Positions 45,262-54,477 of a DNA stretch of 64,000 nt are shown one piece after another. The translations under genes and the position numbers were made by a program. The notes under the pieces are model-generated. The model was not told where the DNA came from and ran no database searches. It was given only the letters and a program-made list of their open reading frames with translations. The stretch lies in NCBI RefSeq assembly GCF_001613465.1, contig NZ_BDCK01000045.1:1-64000 (forward strand), given 5' to 3'. The stretch is from Nocardia niwae NBRC 108934 = DSM 45340. GTDB lineage: Bacteria > Actinomycetota > Actinomycetes > Mycobacteriales > Mycobacteriaceae. Within the stretch, counting starts at the first letter, position 1. Every line of letters begins with the position of its first letter.

Positions 45262-47469
45262 TTAGCGGCCGTGGACAGCGAGTTGCTGCACCAGCGATCC
45301 GAGTTCAGCGATCTGCGCAAGCGCGCGTTGGCCGCGGTCTTTGTTCTTTTCCTTCTCGCCGATCACGGGCACCCATTCGGGTGGGGACTCGCGGTCCCAG
45401 GCGAGGGTGAGTTCGCGGACGCGGTCGACGTAGATCGTGTGGTCGTCGACGTACAGGACTGTTGGGCCGTTGCCGACCACCTGCGTGCCGATGACCTGGG
45501 CGCCGATCCGGTCACCGATGAAGAAGTGACCTTTACCGTTGTCGCCGATGAACCACGGTGCGCCGTCACGGATGTTGATTTCATGCGAGAACCACGACCG
45601 TGTCTCGTGCAGCGATTTGCGGATCGACAGCAGCATTTCGAGTGTGTATGCCCGGTCTGAACCGGACGCCAATACTTCGAACGGTGCAGCCCAGCCGCCG
45701 TTGGTTTTTCGGCTGGTGCTCTCGATGCTGGCCCAGGCGGCGATTGTGTCCCAGTAGAAAATTTGGGCGACCGCATCCAAGGCGCCGCCGATAGGCGGGA
45801 TAACGATCGCAGCGGCCAGGAGATCGCCTGCTGTATTATGCGAAAAAATTCTCTCGGCCGAATAGTTGACCCAACCGGGCACCCGCATGTCGTAAAAGTC
45901 CCGGACGCCTACTGATTCAACGGAGATAAGCCGAGAATAGGAAACAGCGTTCCCGTCCTCGACTCCGATCCATGCCTCGTCCGGAATGTCTTCGGATGGC
46001 TGCTCGTTGACAGACTCGCGCGACGCGAGATCCGCAGAAGCGACCTCGGTCCCTATCGGCGCATCGCCAGCATATGTCCAACCGTCACGCGTCAACCAGC
46101 GATGCCTTGCGGTCGCTGTAAGAGCGCATCCATTTGCGAGGGTGTACCTGAATAGCTCGGCACGCCCCTTCTTGAACGCAAACTGCGCCGTAGCAGCAAC
46201 TCGTTCGCCTGAAGGTGTAACCGACCAGATCCGGAACGGCCCGCCACGCTTGGCGAGGACGTCGATACGTTCTCCGCCGTCAGGTCCGTCGATGACGGTA
46301 TCCCCCGAGACGCATTGGATCGCTGCGGATATCAACTCGTTCACGAATGGGAACGAGTGCCCTCCGGCTACGATTTGTCGCGCGGTCGAGGGGGTGAAGG
46401 TGAATTTACTGGATTCGATACCAGTTTCTTCGCCTTCAAGGTAGATCACGTAGGGGCAGGTTTTGTCTGTGAGCCGCAGCCCCGGAACCATGTACGAGTC
46501 CGGGACGGTAGGCGAGACAACGTCTTCCTCGAATGCGTCGACGAAGTCCTCGGCGAACTGAGCGAACGTGCGCCGCAAACCGAGGAACGGGTCACCGCCA
46601 TTGCTGGTGTCGGTGTAGTACCCGGATTTGTCGACGATGTCGACGACAAGGCAGCCATTCCGGAGGGTTTGCCCCTCGATGGGCTGCTCGTCCTCGCCCG
46701 CAATGAATCGACGTACCTGGATAGATAGTTGGGCGTCTTCCAGGATGTCTTTCGCCATGTCCACCCAGCGTTTGAAACGCGAGTTGGGGACAGACCAGAT
46801 CGTGCCCGCGTTCAGGTCATCCATGAACGTCGTCGGTTTGATCGCGACGGGCCAATTCGACATCATCGTTGCCGGTGCCGAACTTTGGTCTTGCGGGTCA
46901 TCCGGGAGCGCGAAATTGCTGGTCGCGTTTTCCCGCATAATTTGCAGAAATAGGGCTGTTTTCAGGCCCCAAATTGAGGGACCGGCCAGGAAGAAAACGC
47001 GCGGAAATTGCACGAAAGCGGGGAGGAAACTATTACACCATACGAGATAGTGTTCCAGCGTGGACATGTCATGCAGCCACCGCACAACCAATACCCAGGT
47101 GCCGTCTTCTCTTTTTTCAACGGTGTGGTCGTGCAAACGGCCGGACCAGCGGGCACCGTCTTTATCGACGGTGATGAAGACGTGCAGTTTCTCGCCGCGC
47201 GCTACACGCGGCGCAACCTGCCAGATCCATTTAGCAAGCGGATCGTCGAGAGGGATCTCAGTAAGTCCCGGACCCACCTCGTTATCGAGCCACGTAAACG
47301 ATGCTGAATACTCGGTGTCGAGAGTGTCGACCAAATTCCAGTCGCCGGTCCAGATTCGGATCTTCGGCGGTACTAGGCGAGCCCTGCGGTCTTCTTCCTC
47401 AGCGGCGAGGGTCGCTTTCCAGATTTCCTCGCACTGTTCTTTCAGCGAGAGGGTTGAGAGGTCTGTCAT
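45262..47469 (-). CDS. Tail-tip protein (ReqiPepy6 Gp37-like) interrupted by an intein
   Basis: 735 codons. The extein has the plan of the siphovirus Gp37-like tail proteins of actinophages: beta-rich N-terminal third (Trp-Thr-Gly-Asp-Trp...Gly-Pro-Gly near 40-70, Trp-Leu-His-Asp) and a C-terminal domain with Trp-Phe-Ser-His-Glu and Ile-Gly-Asp. In the middle a 160-residue intein starts at Cys386 and ends His-Asn545 before Thr546, so splicing would give a protein of about 575 residues. ATG 47469 overlaps the upstream stop (ATGA) and follows GGAGG. Confidence 0.75.
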   Translation of the reverse strand: MTDLSTLSLKEQCEEIWKATLAAEEEDRRARLVPPKIRIWTGDWNLVDTLDTEYSASFTWLDNEVGPGLTEIPLDDPLAKWIWQVAPRVARGEKLHVFITVDKDGARWSGRLHDHTVEKREDGTWVLVVRWLHDMSTLEHYLVWCNSFLPAFVQFPRVFFLAGPSIWGLKTALFLQIMRENATSNFALPDDPQDQSSAPATMMSNWPVAIKPTTFMDDLNAGTIWSVPNSRFKRWVDMAKDILEDAQLSIQVRRFIAGEDEQPIEGQTLRNGCLVVDIVDKSGYYTDTSNGGDPFLGLRRTFAQFAEDFVDAFEEDVVSPTVPDSYMVPGLRLTDKTCPYVIYLEGEETGIESSKFTFTPSTARQIVAGGHSFPFVNELISAAIQCVSGDTVIDGPDGGERIDVLAKRGGPFRIWSVTPSGERVAATAQFAFKKGRAELFRYTLANGCALTATARHRWLTRDGWTYAGDAPIGTEVASADLASRESVNEQPSEDIPDEAWIGVEDGNAVSYSRLISVESVGVRDFYDMRVPGWVNYSAERIFSHNTAGDLLAAAIVIPPIGGALDAVAQIFYWDTIAAWASIESTSRKTNGGWAAPFEVLASGSDRAYTLEMLLSIRKSLHETRSWFSHEINIRDGAPWFIGDNGKGHFFIGDRIGAQVIGTQVVGNGPTVLYVDDHTIYVDRVRELTLAWDRESPPEWVPVIGEKEKNKDRGQRALAQIAELGSLVQQLAVHGR
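45835..46314 (-). other. Mini-intein (160 codons) in the tail-tip gene
   Basis: Block A starts Cys-Val-Ser-Gly-Asp-Thr. Block B contains Leu-Thr-Ala-Thr-Ala-Arg-His-Arg-Trp-Leu. Block F has Asp-Phe-Tyr-Asp-Met-Arg-Val-Pro-Gly-Trp-Val-Asn-Tyr. Block G is Phe-Ser-His-Asn, followed by extein Thr. No LAGLIDADG or HNH endonuclease part fits in the length, so it is a splicing-only mini-intein. All residues needed for splicing by the standard pathway are present, with Thr as the +1 nucleophile. Confidence 0.85.
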
Positions 47470-48392
47470 CGGCCCTCCCATGCGTGACTCCAGCGCCGCT
47501 GGCAGTACACTTCGACCCGGCCGCCGCCCACAGGAGCGCCTTCGACCTTCACAGGCAGGTTGGTTTCCGGGGTCTTCGGCGGGACGACATGCTCGAACGA
47601 GATGCCGTTCATTCGCGCGGCAAGATTTGTGCCTGCGAAGTCCCTTACTTGGAGCTTGTCCCGGTACAGGGTGATTCGGGCGCCGCCCTCAACATCGCCG
47701 AGCGTTGGCAGGGTGATTTTCCGATTCGGATACTTGCCGCCAGGAACACGGTGGTGTTTCTTTCCCGTCCAGGAGAAGTCCGGCAGAGTCCATTTACCGC
47801 GTGTGACCACCCATTGCAGTCGCATGGGGATGTCGCACGGGTTTGAGATGGTTACGAACCCCTCCGACGTACCCGTAGCGCCGGTTTCGAAGTAATCGAA
47901 TGGCGTGTTCTCCCATTTGTCTTCGAAGAAGAACGGTTGGTCGGCGATGACCGCCATCGGCACCTTCGAAGACCGAGTGACATGAGGGTCGTGTTTCGAC
48001 TCGAACTCGACCGTGTCGTCTTTCGCCAGCCACAAACTGCGGGTGCCCGAGGTAGGGTAGGTGATCGACATTTTTGTGAGCGTCGAGTCTGGATCCCACT
48101 GATCCGCCTCGTAATCCCACATCGCATTCCAGCGGTCCTGGAGATCTTGCCACTCCTCTGGAGTGTCACCCTTGATCTCGACACCGAAGGTAATGCGCCG
48201 CTCTTTGTACGTCTTGCCCAGATACGTCGAACCCCGCTGGAACGCACTCGACTTTCGCCGTGTTTGGACGGGTGCGTCGTAGATCCCTTTGATGTCTGTC
48301 GACAAGAAAAGTTTCTCCGACACACCCGCACCATTGATCACGGCGTGCGAGCCATCGACTCCGAAGATTTCGACGCGGGCAGATTCCCGCAT
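47466..48392 (-). CDS. Distal tail (Dit-like) protein (308 aa)
   Basis: Follows the tape measure as expected. A beta-rich N-terminal barrel (about 1-120, including Lys-Glu-Arg-Arg-Ile-Thr-Phe-Gly and Trp-Asn-Ala-Met-Trp), then a C-terminal galectin-like beta domain (Ile-Ser-Asn-Pro-Cys-Asp-Ile-Pro-Met), the pattern of Dit proteins in siphophages of Gram-positive hosts. ATG 48392 preferred to TTG 48395. Confidence 0.7.
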   Translation of the reverse strand: MRESARVEIFGVDGSHAVINGAGVSEKLFLSTDIKGIYDAPVQTRRKSSAFQRGSTYLGKTYKERRITFGVEIKGDTPEEWQDLQDRWNAMWDYEADQWDPDSTLTKMSITYPTSGTRSLWLAKDDTVEFESKHDPHVTRSSKVPMAVIADQPFFFEDKWENTPFDYFETGATGTSEGFVTISNPCDIPMRLQWVVTRGKWTLPDFSWTGKKHHRVPGGKYPNRKITLPTLGDVEGGARITLYRDKLQVRDFAGTNLAARMNGISFEHVVPPKTPETNLPVKVEGAPVGGGRVEVYCQRRWSHAWEGR

Positions 48393-48398
48393 CAACAG

Positions 48399-51300
48399 TT
48401 AACCCCTTGCAGTGCCAGTGTGCTGAATTGCGCGGAGGTCGGCGAGCTGCTGTGCACGCCGGAACGCGTCAGCGGTGTCCGCGGTTTGCACGGTGATGTG
48501 TGTCGAGTAGTCGTAGGACGCCATTTGGGTTCCACCGCCGTTGGCTGACTGGGTGGTGACTACGTCCGCGGTCCCGACCGGCGACACTGTCGCGGCTTGA
48601 TACCCGGACTGTGCGAGCGCTTGCGATGCTTGCGCGGACGCTGCGCGGGCACGCTGCCACGCATCCAGTGTTTGCCCGTACTGGAGGACTTCCGACGGGA
48701 TCAGCGACCGTGGATCCGGCAGACCGAGCGGGCTGAGCGTGCTGTCCACCAGGTCGTTGAAGCCTGTCGACAGCGCCCCACCCAGCCGGTCAAGACCCTT
48801 CTTGCCGACCATCTCGAATGTGTCGACACCGGGCTCTCGCGGGACACCGAACGTGCCAGGGTTGCCTTGCGCGTCGGTGCCGCCGTTGAGCGGCTGTGGC
48901 AGCGCCTGGAGCTGGTTGTTGAAGCCCGGCATTTGGTTGATGAACTGCTCGAACATCTTCCATTGCGGGTTCGTGAGAACCGCTTCAGGCAGCCCGGACA
49001 GGTTGAATCCCCAGTGCTTGTCTTTGAGGATGCCGCCTTGGTCGTAGCCGTGGCCGTGGCCCCACATGGTGGTGAGGTCCATGCCGTAACGGCTCTTGTA
49101 ATACCTGAGAGCTGCGACCATGTTCGAGTACGGGTCGCGGCGGTCGTTCGGCAACTCCGGATCCCTATGCGCGGCATAAGTTCCGGGGATGATCTGCAAC
49201 AAACCGACACCGGCTTGTTCGCCGGTGCCGTTGACGTCGACGATCTGTTGCGCGATACCGGGATTACCACCGGATTCCGACATGATCTGCGCGAGCATCG
49301 CGTTGACCTGATTCGGGTCATCAGCGTTGAATCCGACGCGACGCATCGCCTTGATAGCGAGGTCACGCCACTGTTCGCCGCCGCCGGTCGGGTCGTAGTC
49401 GACCGGGCCGCCGCCACCGGATCCACCGAGACTGCGCGTCACCCAGCCGATAGCCTCATCCGCCAGCTTCCGGACAAACGCCTTCGGGATCTGACCGAAC
49501 TGCCCCAAACCAGGGAAGTCCGGGACCTGACCGGCCAACGCCCGCAACGGCTTCGCCAACAAATTCTCGATAGCGAAATCACGCCCGCGGCCGACTACGC
49601 CGCCGAGTCCCGACCGGACCCGGTCGAGCAGCCCCTGCTTCTCTTCGTCGGACAGGTTGCCGAGGAAGTTCGCTGCCGCCCAGTGAACATGGTCAGTGTG
49701 GGCGGCATTCGTGGCTGGCCCGTAGTCGAGTGGCGCCCCGTTCTTGAGGTTTTGCCAGCCCGCCAGCGGCCAGTGGATGAGTTCCGTGGACTGCGGGTAG
49801 GTGTTGTAGATCCAGCGGGCGATCTCCGGCATCGGGCCGCCGAGGTCGATCGCCTTGCCCTGCATGTGGTAGTCGAATCCGCTGCCGACCTCACGGAACC
49901 GCTTCGCGCTGGTCAGGACCGCGTTCGGGAACGCCTCGCTGACGAGACTCCACAGCTGCGCTTGGATCGGGTCGAGCGGATCGGACGTGGAGATGATGCC
50001 GCCGCCATCACGGAACCCGGTCCCGCGGGACTGCTTACCGCCGCCATCCAGGACAGCGCGGCGCATCGCGTACATGGCTTCATGCCCGCCAGCCGCACGG
50101 ACCTCATCTGCGGTCCACACATGCTCGTCGTCGGACAGCCGGTACAGGCCAGCCTTGTCGTCGCGCGAGCCGCCCGGTCCGCGCACGGGACCACCGGGGC
50201 CACCCATCCATCGGGCACCTATCAGTGGTTTGGCGAACTCGCCACTGTTGCCGGTGACGCCGACGTGGTCGACGGTGTCCCATTTCGGGAGCCCCAGTTT
50301 GTCGGCGACCTTGTTCCAGATGTTGCCGAACCCGTTGATAACGTCGATCACCGAGTTGATGGGGCCTTGCAGGGCGGAGACGACGCCGCTCCAGCTGGAG
50401 CCGATCCCCACGACGATCTGAGCGAAGAAGCTGGGCAGTTCGCTCAGCGCGGTTTTCAGCTTCTCGAACCCGTTGTCGCCGACGACCCGGTCGATTGTGG
50501 AGGTGACGATGTCGCCGACCGAGCCCCACTTTGTGCCGTTGTCGGTGGCGAAGTTGCTGATGGCGTCGGTGACACTGGGCAGGCTGTCTCGCAACCCCGA
50601 CAGCGCGCCGCCCGCCTTTTCGGTCAGGCTGGAGATCGCCTTCGGGCCGATGCCGTCGAGGCTTGTGCCGATCTCATAGAACCAACCGACCAGCTTGCCA
50701 GCCTTCTCGTCGACATCGGTTGTCCACGAGTTCCAGGCGTCTTTCGCCTGCTTGATCTGGTCGTCGAGGCCGGTGACTTCAGCGATTTTCGGCAGAGGGT
50801 TGGCGATCGTGTCGTTGACGTTCTTCCAACCACCGATACGGTTCACCCAGACATCAAGTTTCTCCATGAACCTGATGGCTTTATCGAGGGCGGTACTTAT
50901 GTCGTTTACGGTGTCGCGGACATCCTTAAAGAACTTCTTAAGACGTTGCTGCCCTTCCTCGGAACTGAGAAAGGCGTTCCATTTGTCCAGAGTCTTGCCG
51001 ATTGACGTCAGCCAGCCTTCGCCGGTTTCGTCGGCACCTTGGAAGACGTTGCCGAAAAGCTTGGCGAGCTTGCCGACGACAGCAACGATCTGCCCGAAAG
51101 TATCCAGCGACTCTTGAAGGAAGTCGCCGAATCTGGTTTTGCCCTCGTCGCTTTCGGCCCACTCGCGGAATCGGCGTGTAAAGTCGAGGAAGCCACTACC
51201 GAGTCCAGGCAGGAAGTCGGAACCCACCTGCGAAAGCGACAGCATGCCTTGGACAATGTTGTTGATACCGTCAACTACTGGACCGATCGACGCCTTGACG

Positions 51301-53318
51301 TTCTCAAAGATGTGCTGCACCTTCAGCCGTGAGGCGTCGGTGTCGAGGTCGGCGATAGCGCGGCGCAACCCCTGGTTGATTTCGGTGGCGATCCCGCCGA
51401 GCCCGCTTTTGAGGGTGGGGATCCAGTGGTTGGCGAGGTTGACTACCGAGTCGCCGAGCTTGTCGAAGAAGTTGTCCTGAACCAGGTTCTTCAGGTCGGT
51501 GAACGCAGGCTTCAACCCGAGGATTTGCCGCACGAAGTCTTGCGCGTTCGGCGACAGTTTCGCCATCGCCCGATCGAAAGCTTCAGCCGCGGCCGAGCTG
51601 TCATTCATCGCGTCGGTGACGCCCTTTTGGGCTTCGGCGAGCGCGGCTTGAGCGTCCGTGAGACGCACGTACGCGTCCTCAAGGTTCTGCTGTGCGTCGA
51701 CTTCGCCTTCAGCGGCGCGAGCGATACGGTCCTTCGCGTCTACAACCTGGTCGGCGCCCTCGACACCGAGGGCGTTGGCTTCGTTGGCCTTCTCGGCGAG
51801 TTCCCGGTTCTCCCGCAGCACGTCCTGCTGGTCGACCAACGCTTCCTTGACGCGGTGTTGCGCGTTGGCGCGGTCGATAGCATCCGAGTTGGGGTCCGAG
51901 TAGACACGGAACAGTTCGCGTTGCGCTTCGGCGACCGCGAGCGCCGCGCCTTCCTCGGAGAGAGCAGTGCGACCGAGCGCCCGGTTGAGGTCGTCGATGT
52001 TCTTCTGCGCGTCTTTGCGCGCCCGGTTCAACGCCTTCTGCGCATCCAGCGATTCGCGCTGTGCGTTGCGGACACCACGTTCAGCCGAGGTGATGCCCCG
52101 CTGCGCATCCACCACACCGCGAGCCGCCGCCGCCTGCTGTTTCTGCGCCGAAGCAACTGCTTTCGCGTGCTCCTTAGCGTCCTTGCTGGCCGAGTCGGAT
52201 GCCTTGCCGGCGGCTTTGATCGCGTCTCCGACGCCGGACAAGCCGATCTTGGCGACAGCGAACACGCTGACGGCGGCAGCCAACCCTGCGGGCAGCAACC
52301 CGATGACTCCAGCGGCTTGCGCGAGTTGCCCGATCAGTGGGACCAGCGACACCGCCGCCAGTGCCGCCAGTCCGACGAACGCGATGCTGGTCAGGTTGTG
52401 GAACGACAGCATGTTGCGGCCGGCGTCGGCGAGCGCGCCACCGAGCCCCCGCAGTCCGGCGCCCAAGAGCCCGGTCAGCGAGTTCTGTGCGCGGCGGGCG
52501 CGCGTGAGGCGGTCGTCTGCGTCGGCTTCCTGCCCCATGAGGCCGGTCACACGTCCAGTAGCGTCTGCCAGTTCGCGACGGGCGCGGACGAGGCGCTGTG
52601 TGGCGGCGGTGCGCTGGGAGTCGGTCGCGTTGGAGCGCGCCATCACTTCGGCATGCCGCTGCTCCGCCAATGTCACCCGGTCGACGGCGTCGGATTGCTG
52701 GCGACGCGCCACCGACAGGCGGCCCGCGATGTTCGCCACTTCTGCCTCAGCACGGGCGACGCTGGCGCGGTCGATTTCGACCTGCAACCGGATGGCTCGC
52801 ACAGGACGGGTGAAGATGTTGCCGCGCAGACGACGCGTCGAACGCGCCAAACTGCCAGCGCCGAGACTGCCGACCCGGTTGTTGACGTCGCTCGCCAGGC
52901 TGCGGAGCGCCAGCAACTGCGACATCGCTGCCGCGGTGTCGACGTTCGCATTCAAAGTCAGCGGGACCGCGGCCTGTGATGCGCGGAACGCCTCCATCTG
53001 CCGTGTGGCGCGGGCAAGGTCGACATTGACGTTGACCTTGACGTCCGGCATACCCTTGACGGCTTCGCGGACACGGGTCCGCAGGCCGGTCGTGTTGACC
53101 TTGATGCCGACCTCAGCGTTGATGCCCGCTGATGCTGTGCGCACCATGTTCCGCAGATTCGTGCGGAAACCGTTGGCGAGCTTCGGTTCGACGGTGACCT
53201 TCAGCGACTCGTTGATCGGCCGAATGAGAGTCTTGACCTGCGTACGGAAGTTGTTCGCCAGCTGAGGGCGGAGGGTCAGCCGAGCCGAGCCGGACGAGTA
53301 GGCAGGCCAATTAGCCAT
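48399..53318 (-). CDS. Tape measure protein with two wall-active-type domains
   Basis: 1639 residues, setting tail length. The N-terminal 300 are helical with repeated Ala/Arg heptads; a hydrophobic stretch (about 306-363) could cross the host membrane. Coiled coils follow to about 620. At about 1125-1220 lies a peptidase M15-like segment (Ser-Ala-Lys-Arg-Phe, His-Met-Gln-Gly-Lys-Ala-Ile-Asp-Leu-Gly, His-Thr-Asp-His-Val-His). At about 1310-1425 lies a lytic-transglycosylase-like (SLT/goose-lysozyme type) segment (Ala-Gln-Ile-Met-Ser-Glu-Ser-Gly-Gly-Asn-Pro, Gly-Leu-Leu-Gln-Ile-Ile-Pro, Tyr-Tyr-Lys-Ser-Arg-Tyr). These should open the murein during DNA entry. ATG 53318. Confidence 0.92.
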   Translation of the reverse strand: MANWPAYSSGSARLTLRPQLANNFRTQVKTLIRPINESLKVTVEPKLANGFRTNLRNMVRTASAGINAEVGIKVNTTGLRTRVREAVKGMPDVKVNVNVDLARATRQMEAFRASQAAVPLTLNANVDTAAAMSQLLALRSLASDVNNRVGSLGAGSLARSTRRLRGNIFTRPVRAIRLQVEIDRASVARAEAEVANIAGRLSVARRQQSDAVDRVTLAEQRHAEVMARSNATDSQRTAATQRLVRARRELADATGRVTGLMGQEADADDRLTRARRAQNSLTGLLGAGLRGLGGALADAGRNMLSFHNLTSIAFVGLAALAAVSLVPLIGQLAQAAGVIGLLPAGLAAAVSVFAVAKIGLSGVGDAIKAAGKASDSASKDAKEHAKAVASAQKQQAAAARGVVDAQRGITSAERGVRNAQRESLDAQKALNRARKDAQKNIDDLNRALGRTALSEEGAALAVAEAQRELFRVYSDPNSDAIDRANAQHRVKEALVDQQDVLRENRELAEKANEANALGVEGADQVVDAKDRIARAAEGEVDAQQNLEDAYVRLTDAQAALAEAQKGVTDAMNDSSAAAEAFDRAMAKLSPNAQDFVRQILGLKPAFTDLKNLVQDNFFDKLGDSVVNLANHWIPTLKSGLGGIATEINQGLRRAIADLDTDASRLKVQHIFENVKASIGPVVDGINNIVQGMLSLSQVGSDFLPGLGSGFLDFTRRFREWAESDEGKTRFGDFLQESLDTFGQIVAVVGKLAKLFGNVFQGADETGEGWLTSIGKTLDKWNAFLSSEEGQQRLKKFFKDVRDTVNDISTALDKAIRFMEKLDVWVNRIGGWKNVNDTIANPLPKIAEVTGLDDQIKQAKDAWNSWTTDVDEKAGKLVGWFYEIGTSLDGIGPKAISSLTEKAGGALSGLRDSLPSVTDAISNFATDNGTKWGSVGDIVTSTIDRVVGDNGFEKLKTALSELPSFFAQIVVGIGSSWSGVVSALQGPINSVIDVINGFGNIWNKVADKLGLPKWDTVDHVGVTGNSGEFAKPLIGARWMGGPGGPVRGPGGSRDDKAGLYRLSDDEHVWTADEVRAAGGHEAMYAMRRAVLDGGGKQSRGTGFRDGGGIISTSDPLDPIQAQLWSLVSEAFPNAVLTSAKRFREVGSGFDYHMQGKAIDLGGPMPEIARWIYNTYPQSTELIHWPLAGWQNLKNGAPLDYGPATNAAHTDHVHWAAANFLGNLSDEEKQGLLDRVRSGLGGVVGRGRDFAIENLLAKPLRALAGQVPDFPGLGQFGQIPKAFVRKLADEAIGWVTRSLGGSGGGGPVDYDPTGGGEQWRDLAIKAMRRVGFNADDPNQVNAMLAQIMSESGGNPGIAQQIVDVNGTGEQAGVGLLQIIPGTYAAHRDPELPNDRRDPYSNMVAALRYYKSRYGMDLTTMWGHGHGYDQGGILKDKHWGFNLSGLPEAVLTNPQWKMFEQFINQMPGFNNQLQALPQPLNGGTDAQGNPGTFGVPREPGVDTFEMVGKKGLDRLGGALSTGFNDLVDSTLSPLGLPDPRSLIPSEVLQYGQTLDAWQRARAASAQASQALAQSGYQAATVSPVGTADVVTTQSANGGGTQMASYDYSTHITVQTADTADAFRRAQQLADLRAIQHTGTARG

Positions 53319-53330
53319 GCGGCACCGCCT

Positions 53331-53801
53331 TTAGGTTTTGCGCCCCAGGATGTTGTCCACGGCTTCGTGCACGTTCTGGGTTTCTTGGAGGTCCCGGAAC
53401 AGGTCTTCGGCCGTCATCGGCCGCGGTTCGGGTTTGATCGGGGGTGGAAGTTTGCCGCTGAAAACCGCTGGCATGACCCGGATCAATTCTTTGACGTAGT
53501 CGATGAGTTTCAGCATCAGAAGGACTTCCAGCGAGTAGCCCTTCGGCGTCGGAGGGGGCAGCTCCCCCGGTTCGGGTCGCTTCTGTTGCGCTCGTTCCCA
53601 GCCGATCTCGGGGTTCATTGCGAGAGCCGCGTGATAGCTACTCTCGGGCGGGAGCCGATTCGCCAAGATCCGATACAACTGCTGCCAGGGGTGTTTGCCG
53701 CGGAAGAAATCCAGCAGGTCCCACCCGTGGCAGTAGTTCAACAGGTCGTCTTCGATCTGTACCCCGTAGTCCTCGATGAGGAGTACGAGGGCTAGGCGCC
53801 C
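53331..53801 (-). CDS. Tail assembly chaperone, -1 frameshift extension
   Basis: Reached by a -1 slip at GGGGGGC (53798-53804). After the slip the frame stays open for 155 residues to 53331 (Arg-Leu-Ala-Leu-Val-Leu-Leu-Ile-Glu-Asp, then Trp-Asp-Leu-Leu-Asp-Phe-Phe-Arg-Gly). It has no start of its own with a ribosome site; the TTG near 53741 is weak. The fusion would be about 281 residues. As in lambda G/GT, both products would chaperone the tape measure encoded next. Confidence 0.75.
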   Translation of the reverse strand, partial: GRLALVLLIEDYGVQIEDDLLNYCHGWDLLDFFRGKHPWQQLYRILANRLPPESSYHAALAMNPEIGWERAQQKRPEPGELPPPTPKGYSLEVLLMLKLIDYVKELIRVMPAVFSGKLPPPIKPEPRPMTAEDLFRDLQETQNVHEAVDNILGRKT

Positions 53802-54175
53802 CCCGGCAGATCAGCGCCGTCCTCGCCGGGAACGGACTGGAAGTGGTCGTTGATGTCGTTGATCAGCGGGAACAGCACTTCGGCGGGTTCGTCCTTGACG
53901 ACCGACCACACCGCCGGGAACGCGGGACCGCAGACGGTTTCGAACAGAGCCCGCAGGTTGTGCGGGTCGAAGTTGCCTTCCTGGTCGATCAACGCAGCAA
54001 GGGCTGTCGCGCGCTCGACGCTGTCGGGAGCGGTGATCGGGGTGGGCGGTTCGGTGCCGTCGAACTCGTACGGCGGCAGCGGCTTGTGCTTGGCACGCGC
54101 CTGGTCCCGCATCGTCGCCCAACGCGACTTCACTTCGGTCTTCTCGACGGCCTTGGTACGTGGCGCAGCGGCCAT
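53792..54175 (-). CDS. Tail assembly chaperone, short form (127 aa)
   Basis: ATG 54175. Basic N-terminus, helical acidic centre (Leu-Arg-Ala-Leu-Phe-Glu-Thr-Val-Cys) and a Gly-rich end over the slippery site Leu-Pro-Gly-Gly-Ala-stop. Position between major tail and tape-measure genes is the standard one. Confidence 0.8.
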   Translation of the reverse strand: MAAAPRTKAVEKTEVKSRWATMRDQARAKHKPLPPYEFDGTEPPTPITAPDSVERATALAALIDQEGNFDPHNLRALFETVCGPAFPAVWSVVKDEPAEVLFPLINDINDHFQSVPGEDGADLPGGA

Positions 54176-54199
54176 TGTGTTCCTCCTGACGGAAACGGG

Positions 54200-54373
54200 T
54201 TACTTGGTGTCGGTCTTCTTGGTGGGCGCCGGCGCGGGGGTGCGCTTCGGTTCCGGCTGCGACTCGGGCACCGGCTTGTAGCCCTTGGCGCGGAGCTGTT
54301 CGCGCTCGATCGCGGAGCCGACGAGGCATTCGCGGCCGTCTTTGCTGACCATGCGGATGGGGGTGAAAGCCAT
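54200..54373 (-). CDS. Small structural-module protein (57 aa)
   Basis: AGGAG and ATG 54373. Residues 1-35 form a compact beta/alpha unit; a Lys/Pro-rich tail follows. Small genes of this pattern are frequent after the major tail gene in actinophages. Function unknown. Confidence 0.6.
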   Translation of the reverse strand: MAFTPIRMVSKDGRECLVGSAIEREQLRAKGYKPVPESQPEPKRTPAPAPTKKTDTK

Positions 54374-54417
54374 AGGGGTCTCCTGGCTCGACCTGGCGGA
54401 AGATTCGGGAAGGGGCC

Positions 54418-54477
54418 GTCCCCGTGCGCGGCCAGGAAACACGCACGGGGACGACGACTAGACGCCTGATCAGGCGT
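54418..54477 (-). terminator. Hairpin and palindrome after the major tail gene
   Basis: GTCCCCGTGCG (54418-54428) pairs with CGCACGGGGAC (54442-54452). The palindrome ACGCCTGATCAGGCGT (54462-54477) overlaps the stop codon. No T-run; likely a partial terminator or RNA end that limits expression downstream. Confidence 0.5.

Noticed and set aside
48597..51005. 802-codon open frame on the + strand opposite the tape measure gene
   Set aside because: It is antisense to a clear tape measure gene; open antisense frames are expected at this GC content and the peptide has no domain pattern.
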